This document shows, one piece after another, positions 15,270 to 22,877 of a stretch of 36,240 nucleotides of DNA (within the stretch, counting starts at the first letter, position 1; every line of letters starts with the position of its first letter). The stretch lies in the NCBI GenBank assembly GCA_902587615.1, contig CACILY010000010.1, forward strand, positions 1-36,240, in the 5' to 3' direction. This DNA comes from an uncultured Prochlorococcus sp. GTDB lineage: Bacteria; Cyanobacteriota; Cyanobacteriia; PCC-6307; Cyanobiaceae. The notes below the pieces were generated by a model. It saw only the letters and a program-made list of their open reading frames with translations, was not told the DNA's origin and did no database searches. A program made the translations under genes and the position numbers.

Positions 15270-15406
15270 TGGATAATTTAGTTGATGATTGCTTTGCCAG
15301 TAAGGCGAAGATATCTAGGGTGAGGAAGTATGATGAAAGAACCAACTTTTTTGCCTCCCAAGTAATTCAAGGAACTCAGAAAGAAAATAGAACGAACTTA
15401 AAGTAG
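15254..15406 (+). CDS. Small hydrophilic protein (50 aa)
   Basis: ATG at 15254: MDSKALDNLVDDCFASKAKI, then a basic middle (SRVRKYDERTNFFASQV). It is soluble and mostly helical, and has normal codon use. No Shine-Dalgarno is obvious. Overlaps the start of the doubtful opposite frame by 16 bases; at most one of them is likely used. Unrecognised. Confidence 0.45.
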   Translation: MDSKALDNLVDDCFASKAKISRVRKYDERTNFFASQVIQGTQKENRTNLK

Positions 15407-15474
15407 CTATTTTTAACTATTGACCTACTCAGAATATCTACTATTTTTTAGACATCATCTCTTATGAATTAATT

Positions 15475-15765
15475 ATGTGTACAACTAATTTGTGCATTGC
15501 TTTTTATATCCTTACCTTTTGCGTTGTGGGTTGGTTTGGAGCTTTATCGTTGATTCTTATTAAAAGTAGTCGAGAGCAAGGTAATACCTATGTTTTAGAC
15601 CCACTTGCCTGTTGGGTTAATAGTGAAGTTGTAAATCCGCTTAATTGTTTTAGAAGTGAGGTTCTTGTACCTTTAAGAAACAGATTAGATTTATTTGCAA
15701 GGGACTTCACAAGAGAGTGGAATAATCACATTGATTCAAAAACTGATGTTGGTAGAGCTTTCTAA
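15475..15765 (+). CDS. Small membrane-anchored protein (96 aa)
   Basis: One N-terminal helix (about 5-28, NLCIAFYILTFCVVGWFGAL) is followed by a soluble domain with two Cys (DPLACWVNSEVVNPLNCF) and charged helices. Start ATG 15475. Unrecognised. Confidence 0.6.
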   Translation: MCTTNLCIAFYILTFCVVGWFGALSLILIKSSREQGNTYVLDPLACWVNSEVVNPLNCFRSEVLVPLRNRLDLFARDFTREWNNHIDSKTDVGRAF

Positions 15766-15902
15766 AATTTGAGTACTCATTTTCTGAGCTAATTCCATAC
15801 TCAATTTACGCTCTGAATGTAATGTTACTCAAGATTGCTTGCATGTTGTTGCCATGATCATTTAACGACTATGTTTATTTGGCATGGTTTTCTTTTGTGA
15901 TT

Positions 15903-16088
15903 ATGAACTTCATTGCTACATCAGGCCCTTTTGGCACAAATGTTTCTACTGATCAACTGATTGTAGTTAATCTTGCTGCAATATTAGTTGCTACTACTTT
16001 TAATGCACCTCAAAAGGTTATTAAGTGGGGTGGTGTTGTGGTCGCTGTTGTAACTACAACATGTGCTATCTGGTGTACTCATCATTAA
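15903..16088 (+). CDS. Small two-helix membrane protein (61 aa)
   Basis: The ATG at 15903 (MNFIATSGPFGTNVST) is preferred, with a TTG at 15879 as the longer choice. Two hydrophobic segments (VNLAAILVATTF and VVVAVVTTTCAIW) surround PQKVIKWGG. Unrecognised. A strong terminator follows 44 bases later. Confidence 0.5.
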   Translation: MNFIATSGPFGTNVSTDQLIVVNLAAILVATTFNAPQKVIKWGGVVVAVVTTTCAIWCTHH

Positions 16089-16132
16089 AGTATTTTGATG
16101 TAGCTAATTTGATTTAGGGACACTTTCCTCTG

Positions 16133-16170
16133 AGAGATTTCATGAACATAAATTCATGAAATCTCTTTTT
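16133..16170 (+). terminator. Strong intrinsic terminator
   Basis: AGAGATTTCATGAA (16133-16146) and TTCATGAAATCTCT (16153-16166) are a perfect 14-bp inverted repeat, loop CATAAA, followed by T4. It isolates the small-protein region from the surface-protein genes to the right. Confidence 0.8.
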
Positions 16171-16407
16171 CAATTTAAATTTTTCTAGTTCCTTTTCTGT
16201 TTTTTGTATCTACAGCTAATGATTAGTTCGTCACCAAATAAGTCCCATTCACTTAATATTGCCACTTAACTTTTATTCTTTTTGTATAATTCCGGTGAAT
16301 TCTAGAACTTTATCCCGAGCTATCTAGGAGTAGCCATTTGGAAATCTGCCTATTTCCCCTTGACCTTAGATCTCTAAAAGTTGATTATTGCATTGAATAA
16401 GAGGTTA
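16171..16407. promoter_or_regulatory. Upstream region of the surface-protein genes
   Basis: About 235 bases between the terminator and the barrel gene. Includes TATAAT (16286-16291) as a possible -10, but no clear -35 at the right distance. Transcription of the two surface genes must start here. Confidence 0.35.
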
Positions 16408-17667
16408 ATGTTGAAATCTTACTTTTGGGAAAAGAACCTTATTTTCGCATTTGCTTTAATTGCTAGCTCGGTCGCTGTTGCAAATTCAAAGCCATTTAGT
16501 CCTTTAGAGATAAAATCAGAAGATTCAGGACAAGTTTTTACTGGTAGCTCTAAAGAAGTGGAATTTGAGAAAGAATTTGCAGTTAAAAAAAGTAAAAGTA
16601 ATACAAATTCCGCGAAGTGCAATTTATTTGAGGATCCTCGATCTGTTGATTGTATTGGACCTGAAAGTGCTTATGAACCTAATAATAACGTTGAAAAATG
16701 GGTGCAAAATGGGGCCATTTATTCCCAGCGTTTTGTCCCAATGCTAAACAATGACGCTCAATTTAGTGATTACACTGATGTGATGAAAAATGATGCAACG
16801 AGTTTTTTGGTTGCAGGAATACATAATTCTGGTAATGGGTATATAAATGATCAGATTCAAAGAATCCCTTTCTTTGCTCAAACTAGTCTTTCTATTACTG
16901 CAGGTGGTAGTGATGAAAGCGCAAGTGTTTCGGTTGATAGTTTGATGAAGCTTAAGGCTATTAATGATGATGAGGGTGATTTGAAAAGATTGTTGTTTTC
17001 ACAGGCTAAATACACTGGTAGTGGTGAGATGGATGGTTCAACAATAAATGTTGGTTTCGGTCTTAGAAATCGTCCTGATGACCAAACGATGTATGGAGGT
17101 AATGTTTTTTGGGATCATCGTATAGTGGAGAGTAGTCGCACTAGCCATAGTCGAATTGGTCTGGGAGGTGAGTATTTATGGAAGCATTTGGAATTGCGCA
17201 ACAACTGGTATATTGCAGCCACTGGAAAAAAAGATGTAACCGTTGATGGAGTCGATTACATAGATCGTGTTGTTCCTGGTTGGGATGTTGAAATTGGTTA
17301 TCGAATTCCTGAGTATCCTGAGCTAGGTGTATTTGTAAGAGGTTTTAATTGGGATTATCACCATACGCAGGACAATAATGGAGGAGAAGTCTCTTTGAAC
17401 TGGCAAGCTTCTAAACATGTCAATTTAGAAGCTTGGGTTTCTAATGAGTTGTCACCAACTTCTATCACAGTCAATGACGACTTACCTGGATTGGACGAAT
17501 ATTTTGTTGGTGTGAGAGTTAACTTCACAAGTCAACCTGTTGTTTTCGAGAAGAACAACTTTAAAGAAAATATTATCACTCAAATGACTCAGCCTGTTAG
17601 ACGTACTTATGATGTTCTAATTGAACGTTCTACTGGCGATTTTACTAATAGAGCTGAAGGCTCCTGA
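16408..17667 (+). CDS. Inverse-autotransporter-type beta-barrel protein (intimin/invasin-like), no passenger
   Basis: Signal peptide at 1-26 (ending SVAVANS) from the ATG at 16408; GAGG is only 3 bases before it, so the TTG at 16411 with 6-base spacing is an equally good start. After a linker, residues 130-390 show alternating strands with motifs of the inverse-autotransporter barrel: GGNVFWDHRI, SRIGLGGEYLWKHLELRNNW, and VVPGWDVEIGYRIPEYPELG. The C-terminal segment RRTYDVLIERSTGDF resembles the short conserved element after that barrel. Family proteins carry a large C-terminal passenger, but this one ends about 28 residues after the element. Probably an outer-membrane protein. Confidence 0.75.
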   Translation: MLKSYFWEKNLIFAFALIASSVAVANSKPFSPLEIKSEDSGQVFTGSSKEVEFEKEFAVKKSKSNTNSAKCNLFEDPRSVDCIGPESAYEPNNNVEKWVQNGAIYSQRFVPMLNNDAQFSDYTDVMKNDATSFLVAGIHNSGNGYINDQIQRIPFFAQTSLSITAGGSDESASVSVDSLMKLKAINDDEGDLKRLLFSQAKYTGSGEMDGSTINVGFGLRNRPDDQTMYGGNVFWDHRIVESSRTSHSRIGLGGEYLWKHLELRNNWYIAATGKKDVTVDGVDYIDRVVPGWDVEIGYRIPEYPELGVFVRGFNWDYHHTQDNNGGEVSLNWQASKHVNLEAWVSNELSPTSITVNDDLPGLDEYFVGVRVNFTSQPVVFEKNNFKENIITQMTQPVRRTYDVLIERSTGDFTNRAEGS

Positions 17668-17719
17668 TGCTAAGTCCATTTTCTTTCTTATTTCCATTAA
17701 CTTAATTGCTATTCAAAAC

Positions 17720-18634
17720 ATGAAATTAATTACAAAAGAAAACTTAAAAGTTGTTTTGGGATTGGGCTTTTCTGTAGGAGCTTGTTTATTGGCTCCTAAC
17801 AATGCTGCTAATGCAGAGGCTTGTTCAGGAAGTGTTACTGCTAATTGCTATATAACTCCAACTAGATATGTCATAAACGTTTATGAGATGGGACTTTGTT
17901 GGGAAGATCCTCTTAATGGAACATATCTAGATGGAGACGACAATATAAGAACCGATTCACTCATAGATGAGTCGACTTGTCAGGCTACATTTGTTTCACC
18001 TAACGGCGGAGGTGTGAAAGTTAATTTAGCTGTAGGGAGTGGTGAGCATGCTTTGACCGGTTTGGCTTTAAGACCATCAGTGGGAAGGTATTCATATGCT
18101 TATATCAAAATTGATAATACTTTTGGCATAGCAGGTTCTTATGACACAGGTTCTACCAAATATTGCTCAATTGGAACAGGAGATGTTACAAGTGCAGGAG
18201 GATGTACTGAATCTGCATGGGATGAAGATCTTTTAGATTTTAGTAATGGTAGAACGTGTAATAGCACTCCAGGAGATATTGAATTAGCTGGGTCAGAAGT
18301 ATTTACAACGGGTATAACTGGAACTATGAAAGCTGTACTAGCAAAGCCTTCAGGTACATATGGAAAATATGAAGACCCGTCGACAAAGGATGTCTTTAGA
18401 AAAGATAAGTACAATTCCGTTGGTACTTATGTTGGGGATACTTCATGTGGAAGCTCAACTAGGTTGTTTGGTGTCTTTAAGCCAGACCAACCTGTAGTCA
18501 TAAAAGAGAGCACAGAGGGCTTACATGTTAACTTCTCAATTACTGATAGAGGAATGACAGTTCTCCCAGATGGAAGTGGAGGCGTTAGTGGATTTTCTAG
18601 TGGACCATTTAGTCCATCCTTTAAGGTTTTCTAA
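17720..18634 (+). CDS. Secreted Cys-rich protein, likely partner of the barrel
   Basis: ATG at 17720, 52 bases after the barrel gene. Signal peptide 1-34 ends NNAANA. The mature protein of about 270 residues is beta-rich, Gly/Ser/Thr-rich and has at least eight Cys, probably in disulfides. TPTRYVINVYEMGLCWEDPL near its start resembles a group of secreted proteins of marine bacteria I recall only vaguely. The C-terminal FSSGPFSPSFKVF is aromatic. It may form the exposed partner of the passenger-less barrel or a pilus-like surface protein; both are inference. Confidence 0.6.
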   Translation: MKLITKENLKVVLGLGFSVGACLLAPNNAANAEACSGSVTANCYITPTRYVINVYEMGLCWEDPLNGTYLDGDDNIRTDSLIDESTCQATFVSPNGGGVKVNLAVGSGEHALTGLALRPSVGRYSYAYIKIDNTFGIAGSYDTGSTKYCSIGTGDVTSAGGCTESAWDEDLLDFSNGRTCNSTPGDIELAGSEVFTTGITGTMKAVLAKPSGTYGKYEDPSTKDVFRKDKYNSVGTYVGDTSCGSSTRLFGVFKPDQPVVIKESTEGLHVNFSITDRGMTVLPDGSGGVSGFSSGPFSPSFKVF

Positions 18635-18672
18635 CCTAACTGAGAATTTCCTGGAGATAAGTGATCCATTAA

Positions 18673-18696
18673 TTGAGTAAGACTACTTTTACTCAA
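18673..18696. terminator. Hairpin after the secreted protein gene
   Basis: TTGAGTAA (18673-18680) pairs with TTACTCAA (18689-18696), loop of 8. There is no clear T run, so termination is uncertain. Confidence 0.35.
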
Positions 18697-18736
18697 GTAG
18701 CACTATTAATATGGTGAATGAATGATTTAACTAGAT

Positions 18737-19009
18737 ATGGATTTTTCTGGACCTGATGCAATTGATAAAGCTATCCAAGCAGGGGTAGATTTGGACGGAA
18801 GTCCAATACCTATTGAGATGTTGAGCCTATATAAAGAAGTAATGGCAAAAGAAGGGGCTAGACAAAGAAGCGGAGTCAAGAAATCAATGAGAAATAGAAT
18901 TGTTCGTTCTGGTGCAAAACATTTTGATAAAGATATACTCAACAAACGTCTTACTGAAGCAGGATGGGAAGGCTTAAGGGAAAAGGAGATTGAATTCTTT
19001 TTCAACTGA
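18737..19009 (+). CDS. Conserved hypothetical protein (90 aa)
   Basis: Start ATG 18737. MDFSGPDAIDKAIQAGVDLD followed by GSPIPIEMLSLYKEVM, then a basic half (RQRSGVKKSMRNRIVRSGA) and a C-terminal EAGWEGLREKEIEFFF. It closely resembles a hypothetical family shared by marine picocyanobacteria. Soluble, basic, probably helical; no known function. Confidence 0.75.
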   Translation: MDFSGPDAIDKAIQAGVDLDGSPIPIEMLSLYKEVMAKEGARQRSGVKKSMRNRIVRSGAKHFDKDILNKRLTEAGWEGLREKEIEFFFN

Positions 19010-19512
19010 TTCATATATTTATATAATTACAAAATTTTCTTATTTCTGAGACTGTTCATTTGAGTTCTATTGTCCGATTATTTTTAGATAAATCTGATAA
19101 TCATAATTATTAATATCTAATTGAAGTGGTTCTTATGATTCTTTCTCAAAATAAGACTCTCACCACATAGCTCCGTAGATCAACAGTAGTAAAAACATAA
19201 ATTTCTTTTTCTGGAGATTACTTTTTGTTATAACTTTAAAACTAATATCATTAAAGGGTTTTTATGATTCCGACTAGAAAAGTGTAAATAAAGATAATAT
19301 TTGTTATATAGTCATGAAAGCCCTTCTTAAATAATTTTAGATGATTATGAGTTTTGTTTAAGATATAGTTACTGTATAATTCACTTAAAGTTTTCACTTC
19401 AATTAAGAAAAGATCTATTTATTTTTAATTTAATTGTACTTATATATATCACATCCAAGATTTTGGTAATACACGATTTGGCAACAGAAAGACCTTTCAT
19501 AGAGTCGGTTTT
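19010..19512. other. AT-rich intergenic stretch
   Basis: About 500 bases without a credible gene. Composed mostly of A and T with scattered short hairpins. No RNA motif is recognised. Confidence 0.45.
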
Positions 19513-19557
19513 TTGTTTGTCAAAAGTAGTAAGCTAGAAAAAGATGAATCGATCTTA

Positions 19558-19779
19558 ATGCAAATTATGCTTACAGGTAAAGGATTTGGCTATCCATTTA
19601 ACATACCTTTAAAGGCTATTCAGTCTTTATCCATTGATCCTCTGACTATGAAGCTTCTAAGTTTCTTGCCAATAATTGCTTTTATTGCATTGCTTATAGC
19701 TGCAGTATGGAGGCAGGCTAAAAAGTATCCTGTAAGAGTTTTGGAAGATACAAGCAATTCAAGTGCGCGTAGTTTTTAA
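19558..19779 (+). CDS. Small membrane protein (73 aa)
   Basis: The ATG at 19558 (MQIMLTGKGFGYPFNIPL) is one choice, a TTG at 19513 another. A hydrophobic helix (FLPIIAFIALLIAAVW) is followed by a basic tail (RQAKKYPVRVLEDTS). Unrecognised. Confidence 0.45.
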   Translation: MQIMLTGKGFGYPFNIPLKAIQSLSIDPLTMKLLSFLPIIAFIALLIAAVWRQAKKYPVRVLEDTSNSSARSF

Positions 19780-19952
19780 ACTTTTTTTATCAGGGAATTA
19801 ATATGGTTTAACAAAATATTGCCATTTTATTACAATCAGAAGTAATAAAAACAACTTTTGGATTAATTTCTTATTGGACTTGTTTGTATTAAATGTCACC
19901 ATATTCTGAGGATTAGGTCTTATAGTTATTTTATTATTTTCACGAGAGAGTC

Positions 19953-20132
19953 ATGAATTCATATATATCTAATGCTATTAATGAAGGATCTAAATATTTT
20001 AATGTTGATCATTCGACAGGATCTTTTCTTGGAGTATTGTTTATCATTTTTTTTCTTGGATTTACTTGCATTTTCTTTATTTGGAGCTTCGGTTCTAATT
20101 TAAAATCTTCCAATATGAAAGAAAATAGTTAA
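19953..20132 (+). CDS. Small membrane protein (59 aa)
   Basis: ATG at 19953: MNSYISNAINEGSKYFNVDH, then a hydrophobic helix (FLGVLFIIFFLGFTCIFFIW) and a short polar tail ending MKENS. The helix is phenylalanine-rich. GAGAG lies 5-8 bases before the ATG. Unrecognised; it precedes the sRNA pair. Confidence 0.5.
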   Translation: MNSYISNAINEGSKYFNVDHSTGSFLGVLFIIFFLGFTCIFFIWSFGSNLKSSNMKENS

Positions 20133-20191
20133 AGGGGTGTGTATTTCGAATCTAGTCTCTCTAGGCGTTTATAGAAATATTTCGCGAAGTA

Positions 20192-20221
20192 GTGACAAAA
20201 GTTTCTTGAATCGAGTAGAAA
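20192..20221 (+). promoter_or_regulatory. Possible promoter of Yfr1
   Basis: GTGACA (20192-20197) and TAGAAA (20216-20221) are separated by 18 bases and would start a transcript near 20228, matching the expected short Yfr1. Weak match to the sigma-70 consensus. Confidence 0.45.
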
Positions 20222-20227
20222 GGAAAT

Positions 20228-20285
20228 ACGACACTCCTCACACAACTGTCGTTATTAGGTGCTACTCGATGAGGGCACCTTTTTT
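20228..20285 (+). ncRNA. yfr1: Yfr1 small regulatory RNA
   Basis: ACTCCTCACAC at 20233-20243 is exactly the ultraconserved 11-base motif of the cyanobacterial sRNA Yfr1, which pairs with ribosome-binding regions of target mRNAs and represses them. Here ACGACA (20229-20234) can pair with TGTCGT, bringing the motif into a loop. The 3' end is a terminator hairpin, AGGTGC (20257-20262) with GCACCT (20275-20280), plus a T run. The 5' end is estimated, not seen; an alternative longer 5' end near 20203 allows the weak stem TTTCT/AGAAA. Confidence 0.85.
20257..20285 (+). terminator. Terminator of Yfr1
   Basis: Stem AGGTGC/GCACCT, 12-base loop, followed by six T. Part of the Yfr1 transcript. Confidence 0.8.
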
Positions 20286-20325
20286 ATGGCTTGCAAAATA
20301 TCCAATTATAGGTAAAAATACCCTC

Positions 20326-20415
20326 AGTGAGGAGTTGAGATCCTCTGAGAAGTGGAAACAAGGAAACACGCTCTCAAGATTTCTTCAAAAAACCTGCTTT
20401 AGGGCAGGTTTTTTT
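20326..20415 (+). ncRNA. Yfr2-family small RNA (possibly Yfr10)
   Basis: GGAAACAAGGAAACA at 20354-20368 is the conserved loop motif of the Yfr2 family. It is presented by a stem of TGAGA (20346-20350) with TCTCA (20372-20376) plus GTG (20352-20354) with CAC (20367-20369). GTGAGGAGT (20327-20335) near the 5' end is perfectly complementary to nine bases of the Yfr1 motif (20233-20241), though it can also fold with TCCTC (20341-20345). A terminator ends it at about 20415. Family knowledge: Yfr2 RNAs are abundant and one role is titration of Yfr1; a Yfr2-type RNA next to Yfr1 is known from some picocyanobacteria. The 5' end is estimated from a possible -10 near 20313-20319. Confidence 0.8.
20387..20415 (+). 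terminator. Terminator of the Yfr2-type RNA
   Basis: AACCTGC (20391-20397) pairs with GCAGGTT (20404-20410), extended by A/T pairs, then T. Confidence 0.85.
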
Positions 20416-20441
20416 ATTTTTGAAATTACAGTAGTAAGAAT

Positions 20442-20480
20442 GGCTTGGAGTCGCTTTGTGCTCCCTTCAGCTCCAATGCC
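20442..20480. other. GC-rich hairpin of unknown role
   Basis: GGCTTGGAG (20442-20450) pairs with CTCCAATGCC (20471-20480) with a single bulged T; the 20-base loop is GC-richer than the surroundings. It could be part of another RNA on either strand. Confidence 0.4.
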
Positions 20481-20564
20481 CCTTTGCGGACAGAAACGCA
20501 CGAAGGAATGAAAAAGACCCCTTTTCTCTGTATTAATATTGAATATGATTATTAAAAATTAAAA

Positions 20565-20738
20565 ATGCATAAGCTTATATCTTGGCATAGGTCCTTTATT
20601 GAACGAGCACAAAGTCAACTTGGAATATCTAACTATGCCCTTTATTGGTTTGGTGTCTTAGAAGGTGCTTTGGTGATGTGGATTATTTTGAAACTGGTGT
20701 CTTTGTTCATCGGACAATCAGCTGACGTTCCTTTTTGA
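20565..20738 (+). CDS. Small membrane protein (57 aa)
   Basis: ATG at 20565. MHKLISWHRSFIERAQSQLG, then SNYALYWFGVLEGALVMWII. A basic N-terminal helix is followed by a hydrophobic helix. It is a paralogue of the 46-residue protein at 11795-11935 (shared HK.LISW, SxY.L.W, G.L). Similar small proteins seem common in marine picocyanobacteria. Role unknown. Confidence 0.7.
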   Translation: MHKLISWHRSFIERAQSQLGISNYALYWFGVLEGALVMWIILKLVSLFIGQSADVPF

Positions 20739-20875
20739 ATTTTGGATTGCATTTAGTATTTTTTTAGACACTGAATGATTGACAGAGTTTTCCAGGTGAG
20801 AACATCTAAGAGTTAATGGATATTTTCTGCTATTTGCCTGGCAAATTAATGTATGGTCTTTCGAAAGACTTTTAA

Positions 20876-21814
20876 TTAGGTCAACATGTTTTTCACTATA
20901 CTTATCGCAACTAAATTGCCGATGAGTTGTTCACTTATTTCCCACAGCTTTTCTCTTTCCTCTCTTTCTAAGGCTAATGGAGCTATTCGACAACGCTTGG
21001 GTGTGCCCCTGAAATTAAAACGAGGACCATATTGCTCACCTCCTTTAGCATTGGGATCAGTCGCTGCAATAAGTTGAGGTAGTGATCCCATGTATGAACT
21101 TTGAAATAAAGGATCCATTAATTTATAAGCTATAGCTTCTTGCCAAGAGCCATTCGCTTCAATTGATTTGGGTTGTAAGTTTGTGCGAGCCAGACCTGGA
21201 TGAGCAGAAAGAGAAGCAATCTCGATATTTGATTTCTTCAACCGTAAGTCAAGTTCTATAGCGAACATGACATTAGCAAGTTTGCTTTGTGAATAAGAAG
21301 CCCATCGATCATAATGCTGTTCCCCTTGAAGATCATGCCAGTTGATTTTGCCTAAATATTGAGCCCCAGAAGAGACGGTGACAATTCTTGCGCCTCGTTG
21401 TTTGGCTAGTAGGGGTAGCAATTTAAGAGTTAAAGCCATATGGCTGAGATGATTTACCGCAAATTGAATTTCCAATCCCTGCTTACTTAATGTTCGGGGC
21501 GGAGCCATTAGACCAGCATTGTTTATAAGAAGATCCAATTTGTCGAATTTATCTAGTATTTGATCCCCTGCTATGTCGATTGATTTTAAATCTGATAAAT
21601 CCATCTCTAAGCATTCAATCTTTCCAGAATGGATCTCTTTACTAAGTTTTTCCGCCGTTGTTTCCGCTTTATAGATGGAACGACACCCAAGAATGACTGT
21701 GGCACCTTTTTTTAATAAAGCCTTTGCAGTTTCTAAGCCCAGGCCACTATTTGCACCAGTAATTAACGCGTTACGACTTTCTTGATTGGGTATTGAGTCA
21801 ATTGTCCACAACAT
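20876..21814 (-). CDS. Short-chain dehydrogenase/reductase
   Basis: A 312-residue SDR. ALITGANSGLGLETA contains the cofactor motif TGxxxGxG, CRS after the second strand suits NADP(H), DLSDLKS holds the adenine-binding Asp, NNAG lies at about 97-100, and the catalytic Ser (VSSGAQY) and YSQSK (Y-x3-K) are present. The size and the sequence around HPGLARTNL place it with the protochlorophyllide-reductase/retinol-dehydrogenase-like SDRs, but it is not protochlorophyllide reductase proper. Substrate unknown. Start ATG 21814. Confidence 0.85.
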   Translation of the reverse strand: MLWTIDSIPNQESRNALITGANSGLGLETAKALLKKGATVILGCRSIYKAETTAEKLSKEIHSGKIECLEMDLSDLKSIDIAGDQILDKFDKLDLLINNAGLMAPPRTLSKQGLEIQFAVNHLSHMALTLKLLPLLAKQRGARIVTVSSGAQYLGKINWHDLQGEQHYDRWASYSQSKLANVMFAIELDLRLKKSNIEIASLSAHPGLARTNLQPKSIEANGSWQEAIAYKLMDPLFQSSYMGSLPQLIAATDPNAKGGEQYGPRFNFRGTPKRCRIAPLALEREEREKLWEISEQLIGNLVAISIVKNMLT

Positions 21815-21901
21815 TCATTTTTATTCCATTAAATTTATTTTAAAGAACTTTTACCTCAATATTCGCTCTTGACTGGAGTGAAAAGTCGATAGATAAGCTG
21901 G

Positions 21902-22132
21902 TTAAGCAACAAGATCTTGAATGTAAAGCCTTTCTGCTATTGATTGATCAACAACATCACCTTTAGATTTTTGTCTGACATAAGTCATATAGTCAACTAC
22001 AACCGGTTCCCTTTTAATTGGGTTTATCTTTAGATTTTCGGCGTTCACGCGAATATTATTTAGTGCAATCAAACAAGGTGTTGTGATAACTGCAATAGAA
22101 GAAATGACAAGTACCAGATTATCTATAGACAT
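21902..22132 (-). CDS. Small membrane protein (76 aa)
   Basis: One N-terminal helix (5-24, NLVLVISSIAVITTPCLIAL), then a soluble region with a strand (EPVVVDYMTYVRQKSKG). Unrecognised, looks conserved. It is followed by the SDR gene 88 bases downstream on the same strand. Confidence 0.6.
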   Translation of the reverse strand: MSIDNLVLVISSIAVITTPCLIALNNIRVNAENLKINPIKREPVVVDYMTYVRQKSKGDVVDQSIAERLYIQDLVA

Positions 22133-22231
22133 GAAATAGAAATGAACCTATTTGAATATCCCGAATATTGATGTAGATACAAGTTTTTGTAATTAATTCC
22201 TGATAAGTTTTTAAGTCACAGCTCATTGGAT

Positions 22232-22573
22232 TTATTTACCCATTGCTCTTCTTAGCTTTGTTGCCTCATCCATACCTTCCATAATTGTGAAGGTTGCATT
22301 TTCCGTCGCAGCATTGCGAATTTCAGATAACTCTTGATATTCGGCCGATTCATAAGCTTCAACTGCTTCACGCATAGAAGGAAACTCACAAATCACTGCT
22401 AGGTTTGCTCCCTCTGTACGCTCTTTCCCTTGAGGCTCGGTATCTTTAGCGAAAACTTTACCACCGACGTCCTTGAGCCAAACCCCTACTCTTTCTACAT
22501 ATTCAGCAAACAGTTCTTGATTGATAACTGTTGAGGTTGTGATCCAATAACCTTTTGCACCCTTTTTGTCCAT
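22232..22573 (-). CDS. DUF1330 family protein
   Basis: 113 residues. GYWITTSTVINQELFAEYVE starts the dimeric alpha/beta-barrel fold; KVFAKDTEPQGKERTEG and LAVICEFPSMREAVEAYESA follow the DUF1330 order (EF.S...A..WY.S.EY). EYQELSEIRNAA ends it. No enzymatic role is established for the family. Start ATG 22573. Confidence 0.85.
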   Translation of the reverse strand: MDKKGAKGYWITTSTVINQELFAEYVERVGVWLKDVGGKVFAKDTEPQGKERTEGANLAVICEFPSMREAVEAYESAEYQELSEIRNAATENATFTIMEGMDEATKLRRAMGK

Positions 22574-22668
22574 GATAAAAAAATAGTCATGTTTTTTGTT
22601 AGTAGAAAGCTTTGGATCCTACCTTTTGCATCAAAAGTATGACATAAAGAAAACTATTTTTTTTTTAT

Positions 22669-22800
22669 TTATTCGTCTTGACTTTGAGGCGTATTTTTCT
22701 TTTTCATTTCTTCTTGATATTTTTTCATAGTTTTTTCTCCTACAGCATCTTCGATTAGTTCGAAAAACCAAGTTTTTATACTTTCTAGTGGATTGACCAT
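22669..22800 (-). CDS. Small helical protein (43 aa)
   Basis: ATG at 22800: MVNPLESIKTWFFELIEDAV followed by a charged Lys/Glu-rich helix (KKYQEEMKKKNTPQSQ). It is preferred to a longer overlapping minus frame (22631-22852) rich in Arg/Lys/Ser and Cys that looks like a shadow. Unrecognised. Confidence 0.5.
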   Translation of the reverse strand: MVNPLESIKTWFFELIEDAVGEKTMKKYQEEMKKKNTPQSQDE

Positions 22801-22877
22801 GAAATCTAAGTTTTAAAAGCGAGAGGATTTTATCCTTTCCCGACATTATCAAGAATTTCTTATAACTCAGAGATTCT

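Noticed and set aside
20137-20511. A 124-codon plus-strand frame
   Set aside because: It runs through Yfr1, the Yfr2-type RNA and both terminators, with no family match.
22631-22852. A Lys/Arg-rich minus-strand frame of 73 codons
   Set aside because: Out-of-frame shadow of the 43-residue protein at 22669-22800.
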